DNA of 64,000 nt, taken from the NCBI RefSeq assembly GCF_001308875.1, contig NZ_KQ465119.1, positions 1-64,000 on the forward strand. Direction: 5' to 3'. The translations under genes and the position numbers were made by a program. The notes under the pieces are model-generated. The model searched no databases. It was not told the origin of the DNA and saw only the letters and a program-made list of their open reading frames with translations. Shown in pieces: positions 16,660-25,939 of this stretch; within the stretch, counting starts at the first letter, position 1; every line of letters starts with the position of its first letter. This stretch comes from Lysinibacillus sp. ZYM-1 (GTDB taxonomy: Bacteria > Bacillota > Bacilli > Bacillales_A > Planococcaceae).

Positions 16660-17835
16660 ATGGCTAAAAAACAATGGAATATTTCACTCATCTTAGTAGT
16701 GGTTAGTATATTTTTTGTGGCACTGAATATGAGACCCGCAGTAACGGGGATAGGACCCCTCTTTAATGTCCTGATGTCGGCCTTACATGTATCCAATACC
16801 AGCATGAGCTTTCTCACGTCTATTCCCGTTTTTTGCATGGGCTTATTTGCTCCTATTGCTGTACCCATTCAACGCAAGCTTGGAACAAAATCAGCAATCA
16901 TGCTGTTAATGGTTATTCTCATCGCAGCGAATGGGCTACGATTTTTGCAAGAAAGCTATTTTTTACTGGTCATCACTAGTTTTGCGGCAGGCTTGGCCAT
17001 TGCCATGATTGGCCCTATACTAAATGCGTATATCAAGAGAAAATTTCCCCAACGTTTTACGACTGTTATTGGCATTTATTCATTTGGTATTGGCGTAGGT
17101 GCCACTTTAAGTGCAGCGTTGACTGTGAGCTTTTATCATACATTTAGTAATAACTGGACGTCCGCACTAGGGATGTGGGCCTTGCTGGCAATTGTCGCGC
17201 TTATAATTTGGAGCTGGGCTATCCCAAAGAAACAGGGTGAGGATGTTCAAGAACTGGCTAATAGTGAACAGGCCCGTAATCCTTGGACAACTGGGCGTGC
17301 TTGGTCGATCTTATTGTATTTTGGTTTACAAACATCGTTGTTTTTCTCCATGATGTCGTGGCTCACACCGCTTTTACAAGATAAAGGCATGACGCTTGAA
17401 GCAGCGAGTATGATGCTGACGTTTATGTCCATTATACAAATGATCGGTAATATTGCTGTGCCGATACTCATGGAGAAATGGTCAAGTCGATTAGTATGGA
17501 TAGTGGCATTAGGATGTTTAGGGGTAATTGGTTTTACATTATTATGGCTTTCGTCTGGTACTTATTTATGGCTGGCTGTATTCTTAATCGGCATTGTCTT
17601 AAGTGGACTATTTCCGATTGGCTTGTTGTTACCGCTTGATGAGGCCAAAAATGATCAGGAGGCCAACAGTTGGTCATCGATGGTGCTTGCAGGTGGCTTT
17701 ATGTTAAGTGCAATCATCCCGATTATGATTGGCGTTTGTTATGACATGACAGGCAACCATACATGGACATATGTCATTTTCTTAGCATTAATGGGTGGAA
17801 TAATCGCCACAACATGGCTATTACGAAAAAAATAA
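16660..17835 (+). CDS. MFS transporter of the CynX/NimT family
   Basis: This is a 391-residue protein with about twelve transmembrane helices. The opening helix has the CynX/NimT mark LNMRPAVTGIGPL, and SIPVFCMGLFAPIAVPI follows, as in cyanate/nitroimidazole-type transporters. The start ATG 16660 follows AGGAGAGAGG. A paralog with the same marks (LNLRASITSISPV, ALPVFCMGVFAPLAG) is at 59882-61081. The gene lies 118 bases after argS without a clear terminator between, so read-through from the T-box leader is possible. Substrate unknown; family members move small anions or amino-acid-like compounds. Confidence 0.88.
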   Translation: MAKKQWNISLILVVVSIFFVALNMRPAVTGIGPLFNVLMSALHVSNTSMSFLTSIPVFCMGLFAPIAVPIQRKLGTKSAIMLLMVILIAANGLRFLQESYFLLVITSFAAGLAIAMIGPILNAYIKRKFPQRFTTVIGIYSFGIGVGATLSAALTVSFYHTFSNNWTSALGMWALLAIVALIIWSWAIPKKQGEDVQELANSEQARNPWTTGRAWSILLYFGLQTSLFFSMMSWLTPLLQDKGMTLEAASMMLTFMSIIQMIGNIAVPILMEKWSSRLVWIVALGCLGVIGFTLLWLSSGTYLWLAVFLIGIVLSGLFPIGLLLPLDEAKNDQEANSWSSMVLAGGFMLSAIIPIMIGVCYDMTGNHTWTYVIFLALMGGIIATTWLLRKK

Positions 17836-17841
17836 TTCGAG

Positions 17842-17873
17842 AAGACATGCAAATCATCACGCATGTCTTTTTT
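17842..17873 (+). terminator. Terminator after the CynX-type gene
   Basis: Perfect 9-base stem AAGACATGC / GCATGTCTT with a 10-base loop, followed by TTTT. Confidence 0.85.
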
Positions 17874-18089
17874 GATGAAAAATATTTTGAGAACCTAAAA
17901 TCCATCCATTCTCACAGCAAATCGGGACATCCACAAATTTTTGTAGGTAGAATGAAATAGAACTTAAGCGATTACTGTGTTTTACTACTAAGGTTAAATT
18001 AATAATATTATTATGTAAACTTGAAACATCCCAAGTCCTTGATTATGATAGACAAGAGAGAAAGTTGAAAAGAAAGTTTTGGTGAAGGT

Positions 18090-19193
18090 ATGTATAAAAA
18101 AATGCTCGTAATAGGAGCTGCTGCATTACTAATGACAGGTTGCGAAAGTCAAATAGGTGCAGGCTGGTTTCAAACAGAAAAATCAGAGGTGTCGACAAAG
18201 GAGACAAAGGACAAACAAGAAGAAAAAATAGTGCCAGAGGTCAAGGTGATAGGTGAGCATGGAGTAGGTGCAGGCATTATCATTCGGCAGGAAGATGATC
18301 AACTTTATATATTAACAAATGGCGCACTTGTTGCCTCAAAGCCAACTGCCCTCGTTCAATTTGGTCAGGACAAGCTAGTCGAAGCAAATGTTCATTATAT
18401 GTCAACTGCTCATAATGTTGCCCTTTTGCAAGTAACCTCTCATGCGAATGTACAGGTACCAAAAATGTATGAAGGGGAGCTAAATCAGTTGGCAGTTTAT
18501 GTAAATGGCTTACCCTATACCATTCAAAAATATCAAGATAAAATAGCTGCCTATTACATTGATGTGCAAGAACAGCTGCCTTTAGGAAGCCCTGTGATGG
18601 AGGCGGAAAATGGGGCCATTGTGGGTCTTTATTTTAATCGACAGCAGCAAGGAGAAGCACAGCCATACATAATGCCAATAAAGGAAATTCAACCATTTTT
18701 GCAGAAGTGGTTGGAGGATGGCATGAAAGCAAGTGTACGCCTATCCCAATCCCAAAATTTATATTCATACATTGAACAGGGTGACAAAGAAGCCGTACAG
18801 CATGCTATCGACCAATACGGTGAAAATATTTTTGCCTATAATATAGATGAAATCAAACTTTTTTTAGATACATTTCATAAGCATTTAAAAGGGGCTGTGA
18901 CTATTCAAGATGCAAGTGTCATGGAGCCAATTGTAGGATCAGAGGAATTGCAAGACACCTTGGCTAGCATGGTTGCCTACTATGCCTCTAAACAGGCTAA
19001 AATTCATTTCTCTAACACAGACATTCAAGATATCAGTATGGAAGGTCAGCGGCTTAAGGTTCGAGCTAAAACCGAATATGTATTGACCAATGCCGCTGGA
19101 CAGGAGGCACTTGCCCATTCCATCATGCTTTATGAAATTATGAAAAATGAACAGGACGAGTACAAGCTATTACGTCTAACTACTGAGGAGTGA
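18090..19193 (+). CDS. Lipoprotein with a degenerate trypsin-like protease fold
   Basis: The protein has 367 residues. The signal peptide ends in the lipobox LLMTGC (Cys at about 18), so it should be a lipid-anchored surface protein. A charged linker (20-50) leads to a domain of about 150 residues resembling Deg/HtrA-type proteases: GVGAGIIIRQ, YILTNGALVAS, HNVALLQV, LPLGSPVMEAENGAIVGLY. The usual catalytic His (TNxHV), Asp (DLALL) and Ser (GNSGGP) are all replaced, so proteolysis is not expected. The C-terminal third (about 215-367) resembles the TcaA/YvbJ-like tail with alpha-helical and NTF2-like parts. It lies 7 bases before recQ and is probably cotranscribed. Role unknown; ligand binding or sensing at the wall is possible. 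Confidence 0.7.
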   Translation: MYKKMLVIGAAALLMTGCESQIGAGWFQTEKSEVSTKETKDKQEEKIVPEVKVIGEHGVGAGIIIRQEDDQLYILTNGALVASKPTALVQFGQDKLVEANVHYMSTAHNVALLQVTSHANVQVPKMYEGELNQLAVYVNGLPYTIQKYQDKIAAYYIDVQEQLPLGSPVMEAENGAIVGLYFNRQQQGEAQPYIMPIKEIQPFLQKWLEDGMKASVRLSQSQNLYSYIEQGDKEAVQHAIDQYGENIFAYNIDEIKLFLDTFHKHLKGAVTIQDASVMEPIVGSEELQDTLASMVAYYASKQAKIHFSNTDIQDISMEGQRLKVRAKTEYVLTNAAGQEALAHSIMLYEIMKNEQDEYKLLRLTTEE

Positions 19194-19200
19194 ACTTTGC

Positions 19201-20973
19201 ATGGAACAAGCGAGACAAATGCTACAGCATCATTTTGGCTATGAAGCCTTCCGGCAAGGACAAGCCCAAATTATTGAACAAACATTACATGGACAATCAA
19301 GCCTGTGTGTGATGCCAACAGGTGGAGGGAAGTCCATTTGCTATCAGATTCCGGCGTTAATGCTTGAGGGGCTAACAATCGTCATATCGCCACTCATTTC
19401 TTTGATGCAAGATCAGGTGGAAGCTTTACGAGCAGCAAACATTCCTGCTGCCTATATAAATAGTACATTAACAGCACAAGAAGTGGATGAAACGATGCAG
19501 TTGGCTAGTGCAGGATATTTAAAACTACTATATATCGCACCTGAGCGACTCGAAAGTGCTTCCTTCCTTCAAGCATTGTCATATTTATCTGTACCCTTAA
19601 TCGCGGTTGATGAGGCACACTGTATTTCACAATGGGGTCATGATTTTAGACCAAGTTATCGCTCTATTCAAAAGCTCTTTACACTGTGGTCGCAGAAGCC
19701 AGCTGTTTTAGCGCTTACTGCCACTGCGACACCAGCTGTCTGTGAGGATATTCGTCAATTATTAACGATTGAAGAAACTGCAACAGTGATGACAGGCTTT
19801 ACACGTGATAATTTGGCCCTCACAGTCTTAATTGGTGAAAATAAAGAACGCTATATTAAAAATTACCTACTTAAAAATAAACAGGAAGTTGGTATTATTT
19901 ACGCCGCAACAAGAAAAGCGGTCGACGCGATTTATGACATGCTCAGTCGTGCAGGAGAAGCAGTAGCCAAATATCATGCTGGGTTATCAGAGGATCTGCG
20001 AATGGCAGAGCAGGAACGCTTTTTAAAAGATGAGGCACGTATTATGGTGGCAACTAACGCTTTTGGTATGGGGATTGATAAAAGTAATGTGCGCTTTGTA
20101 TTGCATTATCAAATGCCTCGGAATATGGAGAGCTATTACCAAGAAGCGGGGCGGGCTGGTCGAGATGGCCTACCAAGTGCCTGTATATTACTGTATGCTT
20201 CAGGCGATGTCCAAACTCAACGTTTTCTCATTGACCAATCACAAGATGAGGCACGAATACCACAGGAATTAGGGAAGCTTCAAACAATGGTCGATTATTG
20301 CCATACAGAGGGCTGTTTACAAAATGCCATTTTAGCGTATTTTGGTGAAGTACAAGAGGAGCCTTGTGGTCGTTGTAGTAATTGTAATGATGGTCGTACT
20401 GTGATGAATGTGACTGAAGATGCACAGAAAGTCCTGGCTTGTGTTGTACGGATGGGACAAAAATTTGGCAAGACGGTGGTGGCGCAGGTATTAATCGGCT
20501 CCAAAAATCAAAAAATAACCGAATTTGGTTTTGGACGTTTATCTACCTATGGCATATTGAAGGGACATTATTCATCTAAAGATGTCTCAAACTTTATTGA
20601 ATTTTTAATTGCTGAAGGCTTATTAGCTGTGAAGCATGGCACCTATCCAACGATTTATGTATCAGCAGAGGGCAAAGAAGTTCTACTAGGGCAACGACAA
20701 GTGATGCGTAAGGAAGCAGTTACGGTTAAGAAACTGGTAGATAATGATCCTTTATTTGAACATTTACGGGTGTTGCGAAAAGAAATTGCAGATGAAGAGA
20801 AAGTGCCACCATTTGTTGTATTCTCCGATAAAACATTGCGCGATTTATGTGATAAGAAACCTACAGTGCTGGACGATTTACGCCAGGTAAGTGGGATTGG
20901 TGAAGTGAAATTTGATAAATATGGCAGGCGTTTCTTTGAGGCTCTGCAATCGTTTTTAGAAACATCCAACTAG
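19201..20973 (+). CDS. recQ: ATP-dependent DNA helicase RecQ
   Basis: This 590-residue enzyme unwinds DNA 3' to 5' in repair and recombination. It has Walker A MPTGGGKSICYQIPA, motif II VDEAHCISQWGHDFRPSY, motif VI YYQEAGRAGRDG, a RecQ zinc cluster (Cys in YCHTEGC, then EPCGRCSNC), the RQC winged helix, and a C-terminal HRDC domain (FEHLRVLRKEIADEEKVPPF). Length agrees with full RecQ proteins. ATG 19201 follows GGAG about ten bases upstream, within the end of the lipoprotein gene. No defects seen. Confidence 0.95.
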   Translation: MEQARQMLQHHFGYEAFRQGQAQIIEQTLHGQSSLCVMPTGGGKSICYQIPALMLEGLTIVISPLISLMQDQVEALRAANIPAAYINSTLTAQEVDETMQLASAGYLKLLYIAPERLESASFLQALSYLSVPLIAVDEAHCISQWGHDFRPSYRSIQKLFTLWSQKPAVLALTATATPAVCEDIRQLLTIEETATVMTGFTRDNLALTVLIGENKERYIKNYLLKNKQEVGIIYAATRKAVDAIYDMLSRAGEAVAKYHAGLSEDLRMAEQERFLKDEARIMVATNAFGMGIDKSNVRFVLHYQMPRNMESYYQEAGRAGRDGLPSACILLYASGDVQTQRFLIDQSQDEARIPQELGKLQTMVDYCHTEGCLQNAILAYFGEVQEEPCGRCSNCNDGRTVMNVTEDAQKVLACVVRMGQKFGKTVVAQVLIGSKNQKITEFGFGRLSTYGILKGHYSSKDVSNFIEFLIAEGLLAVKHGTYPTIYVSAEGKEVLLGQRQVMRKEAVTVKKLVDNDPLFEHLRVLRKEIADEEKVPPFVVFSDKTLRDLCDKKPTVLDDLRQVSGIGEVKFDKYGRRFFEALQSFLETSN

Positions 20974-21007
20974 GATAATTTGGCGATTAAGCACGTATTT
21001 TCACAAA

Positions 21008-21044
21008 AAAGAGGTGTCTCAATTAAATGTTGAGACACCTCCAT
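21008..21044. terminator. Bidirectional terminator between recQ and msrA
   Basis: A perfect 12-base stem GAGGTGTCTCAA / TTGAGACACCTC with A run on the left and T-rich right side; works for both converging genes. Confidence 0.85.
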
Positions 21045-21048
21045 TTGT

Positions 21049-21570
21049 TTATTTATCCCAATGTTTAGTAATAAAGGCATCACGCCCTGAAATGGCACGG
21101 TCTTGCTGATAGTGATCAGCTTCTTTTTTATAGTAATCTTGGTGGTAGTCTTCCGCTGGATAGAAGCGTTCGGCATCACGAATTTTGGTTACAATAGGTT
21201 TATCAAAGCGTCCACTAGTGGCAAGTTTTTCTTTAGAGGCCTCGGCGATTTGCTTTTGTTCATCCGTGTAAGTAAAGATGGCCGTTGAATAGGACTCTCC
21301 ACGGTCATGAAACTGTCCAAAAGCATCAGTAGGATCGATTTGCATCCAATAAATTTCTAGCAGTTGTTCGTAGCTAAAAATGGCAGAGTCGAATTCAATT
21401 TCGACTACTTCTAAATGACCAGAAGTCCCTTTCTTCACATCTTCGTATGTTGGGTTTTCTAAATGGCCACCCATATAACCAGATGTGACTTTATGTATAC
21501 CATCCCACTCGACGAATGGTTTGACCATGCACCAAAAACAACCACCAGCAAATGTAGCTTTTTCTATCAT
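21049..21570 (-). CDS. msrA: Peptide methionine sulfoxide reductase MsrA
   Basis: This 173-residue enzyme reduces S-form methionine sulfoxide in proteins. Its active-site Cys lies in [11 protein letters not shown]; further family marks are [24 protein letters not shown] and [13 protein letters not shown]. The start is set at ATG 21570 because AAAGGA lies eight bases ahead; an ATG at 21579 is too close to that site. The recycling cysteine near the C-terminus of some MsrA proteins is absent, so it may use the resolving Cys beside the active site or thioredoxin directly. Single gene, convergent with recQ. Confidence 0.93.
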   Translation of the reverse strand: MIEKATFAGGCFWCMVKPFVEWDGIHKVTSGYMGGHLENPTYEDVKKGTSGHLEVVEIEFDSAIFSYEQLLEIYWMQIDPTDAFGQFHDRGESYSTAIFTYTDEQKQIAEASKEKLATSGRFDKPIVTKIRDAERFYPAEDYHQDYYKKEADHYQQDRAISGRDAFITKHWDK

Positions 21571-21744
21571 GTAAATCATCCTTTCTTTTGTGAAAATATT
21601 ATAGCATTATTTGACGGAAAAACTGAGCATTTGGGTGTAAAATAACAATGAGATAGAAGATGATAGGACTTTTATCAGCCAAATGAAACTTTCCAGCTAA
21701 TCAATCGTTACATTAACTATAAAAAAATAGAGGAGTTAGTCATT

Positions 21745-22695
21745 ATGGAAGAGCAAGATTATACAAGACGCTCACAACGTCCTAAAAAGCGAAGACTACG
21801 TAAAGGAAGAGCATTTTTCACATTACTATTACTCTGTATCATTGCCATTGTTGGTTACTCTATTATGCAGTATCGCAGTGGACTGGAACTTGCCAATCAA
21901 ACGCAAGTCGAGAAGGAAGACTTTTCGGGTGATACGATAAAAGACGACATTGAAAATTATTTAATCCTCGGTGTCGATACACGTGGGGAGGAAAAATCTC
22001 GCACAGATACGATGATGGTATTATCTTGGAATAAATCAAACAATGATATTAAACTGGTGTCCTTTATGCGGGATATTTATGCGGATATCCCTGGCTATCA
22101 ATCCTATAAGCTCAATACAGCTTATTACTTAGATGGTGTACAGCTGCTCAAGGATACTTTGACAAATATGTTTGGCCTACCGATCCACCATTATGCACTT
22201 ATTGATTTTAAAAATTTTGAATCGCTGGTAGATATTTTAGCGCCAAATGGTGTGGAGATGGATGTAGAGAAGGATATGTCCGAAAATATTGGGGTAGAGT
22301 TAAAGCAAGGTGTTCATCACTTAAATGGACAGGAATTACTAGGTTATGCACGATTCCGTCATGATGCGGAAGGTGATTTTGGTCGTGTAGCGCGTCAGCA
22401 AAAAGTCATCGAGGCTTTAAAAAATGAGCTTATAACACCTAAAAATGTGTTGCATTTACCAAAATTCGTAGGGGCAGCACAAGGCTATATCACAACAGAT
22501 TATTCTTCTGCTGAAGAAATGCAACAAGTGCTTAAATTGCTATCAAAAGGCAAAGTGAACATTGAAAAAGCAACGATTCCAATTGAAGGTAGCTATCAAT
22601 TCCAAAACTTTAGTCATGCAGGCGATTCGATCGTTATAGATGTAGAACAAAACAAAGCCTTTTTAAGTGATTTTTTAGGCATTTCATTGGAGTGA
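21745..22695 (+). CDS. LytR-CpsA-Psr (LCP) family cell wall ligase
   Basis: This is a 316-residue protein with a basic cytoplasmic N-terminus (RPKKRRLRKGR), one membrane helix at about 25-42 (FFTLLLLCIIAIVGYSI) and an external LCP domain. LCP marks include LILGVDTRG, SRTDTMMVLSW and VSFMRDIY; YARFRHDAEGDFGRVARQQK holds the conserved arginines that bind the polyprenyl diphosphate. LCP enzymes attach teichoic acids or polysaccharides to peptidoglycan. ATG 21745 follows GAGGAG. The next gene is 64 bases away. Confidence 0.93.
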   Translation: MEEQDYTRRSQRPKKRRLRKGRAFFTLLLLCIIAIVGYSIMQYRSGLELANQTQVEKEDFSGDTIKDDIENYLILGVDTRGEEKSRTDTMMVLSWNKSNNDIKLVSFMRDIYADIPGYQSYKLNTAYYLDGVQLLKDTLTNMFGLPIHHYALIDFKNFESLVDILAPNGVEMDVEKDMSENIGVELKQGVHHLNGQELLGYARFRHDAEGDFGRVARQQKVIEALKNELITPKNVLHLPKFVGAAQGYITTDYSSAEEMQQVLKLLSKGKVNIEKATIPIEGSYQFQNFSHAGDSIVIDVEQNKAFLSDFLGISLE

Positions 22696-22759
22696 TGTTT
22701 CGCAAAAACCAACATTATCCTGTAATATAAAGGTAGAGCTTTTGGATTGGGGTGGATAT

Positions 22760-23959
22760 ATGGAAAAAGAAAGACCAAAAGAACGTTCAAACCTGTTAGC
22801 AACTAAGTTTATTCGTTTCTTAGGTGGTAGAAACCTGTTATTTACGCTGGTTATTTTATTATTAGTTGCATGTGTTATTTTTATGTTTAATCAAGTTTCC
22901 TTTATCTTTACCCCGCTTCAAGTATTATTTGAAGTAGTCATTTTACCGGGAGTACTTGCTGTCATTGGTTACTATTTATTACGCCCTTTGTTAGCGATGC
23001 TTGTACGATGGCGGATCCCAAGAATATGGGGTATTTTAATACTCTACATTGCAGTAATTGGTGTCATTACATTACTCGTAGTACTGGTCTATCCATTTTT
23101 ACGCGATCAATTCACCAATCTAGCACAGGAATTCCCAGAGTATTTCGTGGCATTTACGCAAAGCATTGTTGAATTCCTAAATCATTCACGTTTTAATGAG
23201 TACTTAGAAAATAGTAGTTTCAATTTTGATGAAGTTCTGAATAACTTCACGACGGATATGGTGAAGACTGTCAAGGATTTGGCTACCAATGTTGCACAAG
23301 GTGTGGCATCTGGTATTACTGGCTTCCTATCAACGTTAACAGGCATTGTTCTATCGCTTGTAACAGTTCCATTCATTTTATTTTATTTACTAAAAGAGGG
23401 CGAAAAGTTACCGAAATTTATGTTAAAAGTTTGCCCACCACGTATGCGTAAAGAAGTTACTGAGATTTTCCATGATATGGACAAGCAAATTAGTTCTTAC
23501 ATACAAGGGCAAATTTTAGTATCTATGTGTATTGGAGCAATGGTTACGATTGGCTTCTTAATTATTGGTATGAAATATGCTTTATTGCTCGGCTTCCTTG
23601 CCATGATTACAAGTGTGGTGCCTTACTTAGGCCCCGTCATTGCGATCACACCAGCCGTCATTATTGCTCTCGTCACATCCCCTTTAATGCTGATTAAGCT
23701 AGCGATTGTATGGACAATAGTTCAGTTAATTGAAGGGAAATTCATTTCTCCACAAATTATGGGGAAATCACTCAGTATCCACCCGATTACGATTATCTTT
23801 GTGTTATTAACGGCCGGCTCGCTATTTGGTGTCCCTGGTGTTATTTTAGGGATTCCAGGATACGCAATCTTTAAAGTGCTTGTTACTCATTTATTCAAGC
23901 TATTTAAACAGCGCTATAATCGTTATGAAGACGACGTTCATCAAAAATATGATGCATGA
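22760..23959 (+). CDS. AI-2E (PerM/YdbI) family membrane protein
   Basis: This is a 399-residue protein with seven to eight hydrophobic segments: two near the N-terminus, a soluble stretch (about 125-190), then clustered helices from 200. The motif PFILFYLLKEGEKLP, PYLGPVIAITPAVIIAL and LIEGKFISPQIMGKSL are typical of this family. ATG 22760 follows GGGGTGGA; the in-frame TTG at 22742 precedes that site and is not used. Family members are linked variously to export of signalling or sodium ions; nothing in sequence tells which applies. Confidence 0.9.
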   Translation: MEKERPKERSNLLATKFIRFLGGRNLLFTLVILLLVACVIFMFNQVSFIFTPLQVLFEVVILPGVLAVIGYYLLRPLLAMLVRWRIPRIWGILILYIAVIGVITLLVVLVYPFLRDQFTNLAQEFPEYFVAFTQSIVEFLNHSRFNEYLENSSFNFDEVLNNFTTDMVKTVKDLATNVAQGVASGITGFLSTLTGIVLSLVTVPFILFYLLKEGEKLPKFMLKVCPPRMRKEVTEIFHDMDKQISSYIQGQILVSMCIGAMVTIGFLIIGMKYALLLGFLAMITSVVPYLGPVIAITPAVIIALVTSPLMLIKLAIVWTIVQLIEGKFISPQIMGKSLSIHPITIIFVLLTAGSLFGVPGVILGIPGYAIFKVLVTHLFKLFKQRYNRYEDDVHQKYDA

Positions 23960-23963
23960 TAAG

Positions 23964-24001
23964 AAACAGCAACTGTCAATTGGCAGTAGCTGTTTTTTTT
24001 A
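23964..24001 (+). terminator. Terminator after the AI-2E family gene
   Basis: Stem ACAGCAACTG / CAGTAGCTGT with one mismatch, followed by eight T residues. Confidence 0.8.
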
Positions 24002-24051
24002 GTTGTGTGATATCCTATTAGTAGATTCATCAAAAGGATGGGGGAAAGGAA

Positions 24052-24417
24052 ATGTCATACATACCGATTAATATACAAGAAAAATTAGCGAAATTTCATG
24101 AGCACTGGTCGCCAAAAGTTATTGCCGAAATGAACGATTATCAATTCAAACTCGTCAAAGTATTGGGTGATTTTGTTTGGCATAAACACGAAGATACAGA
24201 TGAAGTGTTTATCGTCATTGAAGGTGAGCTAATCATCGAATTCCGCGACGGGGAAGTAAAATTACGTGAAGGAGAAATGTTTGTGGTCCCACGCAATGTT
24301 GAACATAAACCTTACGCTGAATCGGAGTGTAAAATTTTGCTGGTAGAACCTGTTGGGGTCGTCAATACTGGCCAGGAAAAATCAGCGCTGACTGCTGAAA
24401 ATGATGTTTGGATTTAA
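24052..24417 (+). CDS. Small cupin domain protein
   Basis: This single-domain cupin has 121 residues. Motif 1 is [20 protein letters not shown] (two His and a Glu as metal ligands) and motif 2 is [17 protein letters not shown] (last His). Small proteins of this kind often bind a divalent metal and act as isomerases, or have no known activity. It stands alone between two terminators, with GGGGGAAAGGAA before ATG 24052. Substrate unknown. Confidence 0.85.
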   Translation: MSYIPINIQEKLAKFHEHWSPKVIAEMNDYQFKLVKVLGDFVWHKHEDTDEVFIVIEGELIIEFRDGEVKLREGEMFVVPRNVEHKPYAESECKILLVEPVGVVNTGQEKSALTAENDVWI

Positions 24418-24423
24418 CAAGTA

Positions 24424-24457
24424 AAACCCTTCTAACACAAAGTTAGAAGGGTTTTTA
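24424..24457. terminator. Bidirectional terminator
   Basis: Perfect 13-base stem AAACCCTTCTAAC / GTTAGAAGGGTTT with a 5-base loop and T runs on both strands; serves the cupin gene and the converging aminotransferase gene. Confidence 0.9.
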
Positions 24458-24471
24458 TCAGTTGCTAAAGC

Positions 24472-25647
24472 TTATCTTTGTGGTATTAATTGTACCTGGG
24501 CTAATCGATCAACAGCTTCCTGGAGGATTTCTGCTGGTTGAACCAATGCTAAGCGTAGATAACCTTGTCCTGCCGTTCCAAACACGGTACCAGGAACAGT
24601 AACAATGCCGACCTGTTCAATCAATTTAAAGGCAAGCTCTGTGCAGTCAATATCGTATGGATATTTCGCCCAAACGAACATGCCACCATTGGAAGGGGCT
24701 GCGTCCCAACCTAATGCTTGTAAGCCATTCATAAGTGTTCTATGACGCTCTGAGAAAGTTGCTCGTAGGCTTTCCGTTATTTCTTCAGCGTGATCGAGAG
24801 CAACCACTGCTGCATCTTGAATAGGCTCAAAAATACCGAAGTCTAAATTCGATTTTAATTGCTTTAAAATTGCGATCATTTCAGCATTCCCTGCAATATA
24901 GGCAATACGGGTTCCTGCAAGGCTAAAGCTTTTGGAAAGTGAGTTAATTTCCATACCTACCTCTTTTGCACCGGGAGTAGAAAGGAAACTGATCGGGCCA
25001 TCGCCGGTAAAATAAAACTCAGAATAGGCAGCATCATGGAGAACGATGATGTTATATTTTTTTGCAAACGCAATGACTTTTTCAAAATATGCTAAAGATG
25101 GCATTGCCGGTACTGGATTTCCAGGTAAGTTTAAAATCAATAGCTTTGCTTTTTGGGCAATATCTTCTGGTACAGCCTCTAAGTCAGGTAAATAGTTGTT
25201 GTCAGCTGTTTGAGGCATGTAGTAGGGTGTTGCACCAGCTAAATGAATGCCTGCGTCATACGCAACGTAAGCTGGATTTGTGGATAGCACAATGTCTCCT
25301 GGATCACAAAAGGCCATTGGAAGGTGCACTAAGCCTTCTTGAGAGCCAATGGTTTGAATGATTTCTGTAGCAGGATCTAATTCAACGTTGCTACGGCGCT
25401 TATAGTAGCGACTAACTGCCTCATAAAAACGCTGTGTACCTGTCAGTGTATAGCCATATGATTCAGCTAAACCTGCTCGATAAGATAGATGCTCGCGAAT
25501 TTTGGCATGAGGAGGAAGATCCGGGCTTCCTAAGCTTAAGTCAATCAGGGTCATGCCCTTTGCTTGCTGCTCTCTCGCAAAATTTTTCAAATCTCCGAAA
25601 ATTGCTGGTGTAAATAATGACATTTTTTTAGATGGTACGATTTTCAA
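24472..25647 (-). CDS. Class I/II pyridoxal-phosphate aminotransferase (LL-DAP/PatA-like)
   Basis: The protein has 391 residues from TTG 25647, ten bases after AAGGAG; the next in-frame ATG is at 25623. The open frame runs further upstream, but that part is low-complexity and unsupported. Fold-type I marks: LIDLSLGSPDLPPH near the N-terminus, the substrate/PLP region LILNLPGNPVPA, Asp and Tyr in LHDAAYSEFYF, and the Schiff-base Lys in INSLSKSFSLAGTRI. The PLP arginine lies a few residues on. Closest in style to LL-diaminopimelate, alanine or PatA-type aminotransferases; the amino donor cannot be fixed. Single gene on the minus strand. Confidence 0.88.
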   Translation of the reverse strand: MKIVPSKKMSLFTPAIFGDLKNFAREQQAKGMTLIDLSLGSPDLPPHAKIREHLSYRAGLAESYGYTLTGTQRFYEAVSRYYKRRSNVELDPATEIIQTIGSQEGLVHLPMAFCDPGDIVLSTNPAYVAYDAGIHLAGATPYYMPQTADNNYLPDLEAVPEDIAQKAKLLILNLPGNPVPAMPSLAYFEKVIAFAKKYNIIVLHDAAYSEFYFTGDGPISFLSTPGAKEVGMEINSLSKSFSLAGTRIAYIAGNAEMIAILKQLKSNLDFGIFEPIQDAAVVALDHAEEITESLRATFSERHRTLMNGLQALGWDAAPSNGGMFVWAKYPYDIDCTELAFKLIEQVGIVTVPGTVFGTAGQGYLRLALVQPAEILQEAVDRLAQVQLIPQR

Positions 25648-25939
25648 GACTAGTACACTCCTTGTAGTTGTATAACAGAATAGTAGTTCACATTTTATCA
25701 TACTAAAGCACAGAAAGGGACAGATATTCTGAAAAAAGAAAATATTTATATAATGAAGAGGATGTGCGTATAGGCTAGCGAAAATAGATTGCCTAATGTT
25801 GGGGAAATCTACTGTAAATACCGTAAATGTAGAAGTTGTATTATACTTAACATAAAGTTTTCGGAGGGGAACCTTGTTGCGAACCGATTGGTCAAACAAC
25901 AAGATAATGAGAAGTTAATTAATTAGGGGGGAGAGGGCT

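Noticed and set aside
24472-25902. Longer aminotransferase starting at 25902
   Set aside because: The first 85 codons are AT-rich without similarity; AAGGAG lies ten bases before TTG 25647, so translation starts there.
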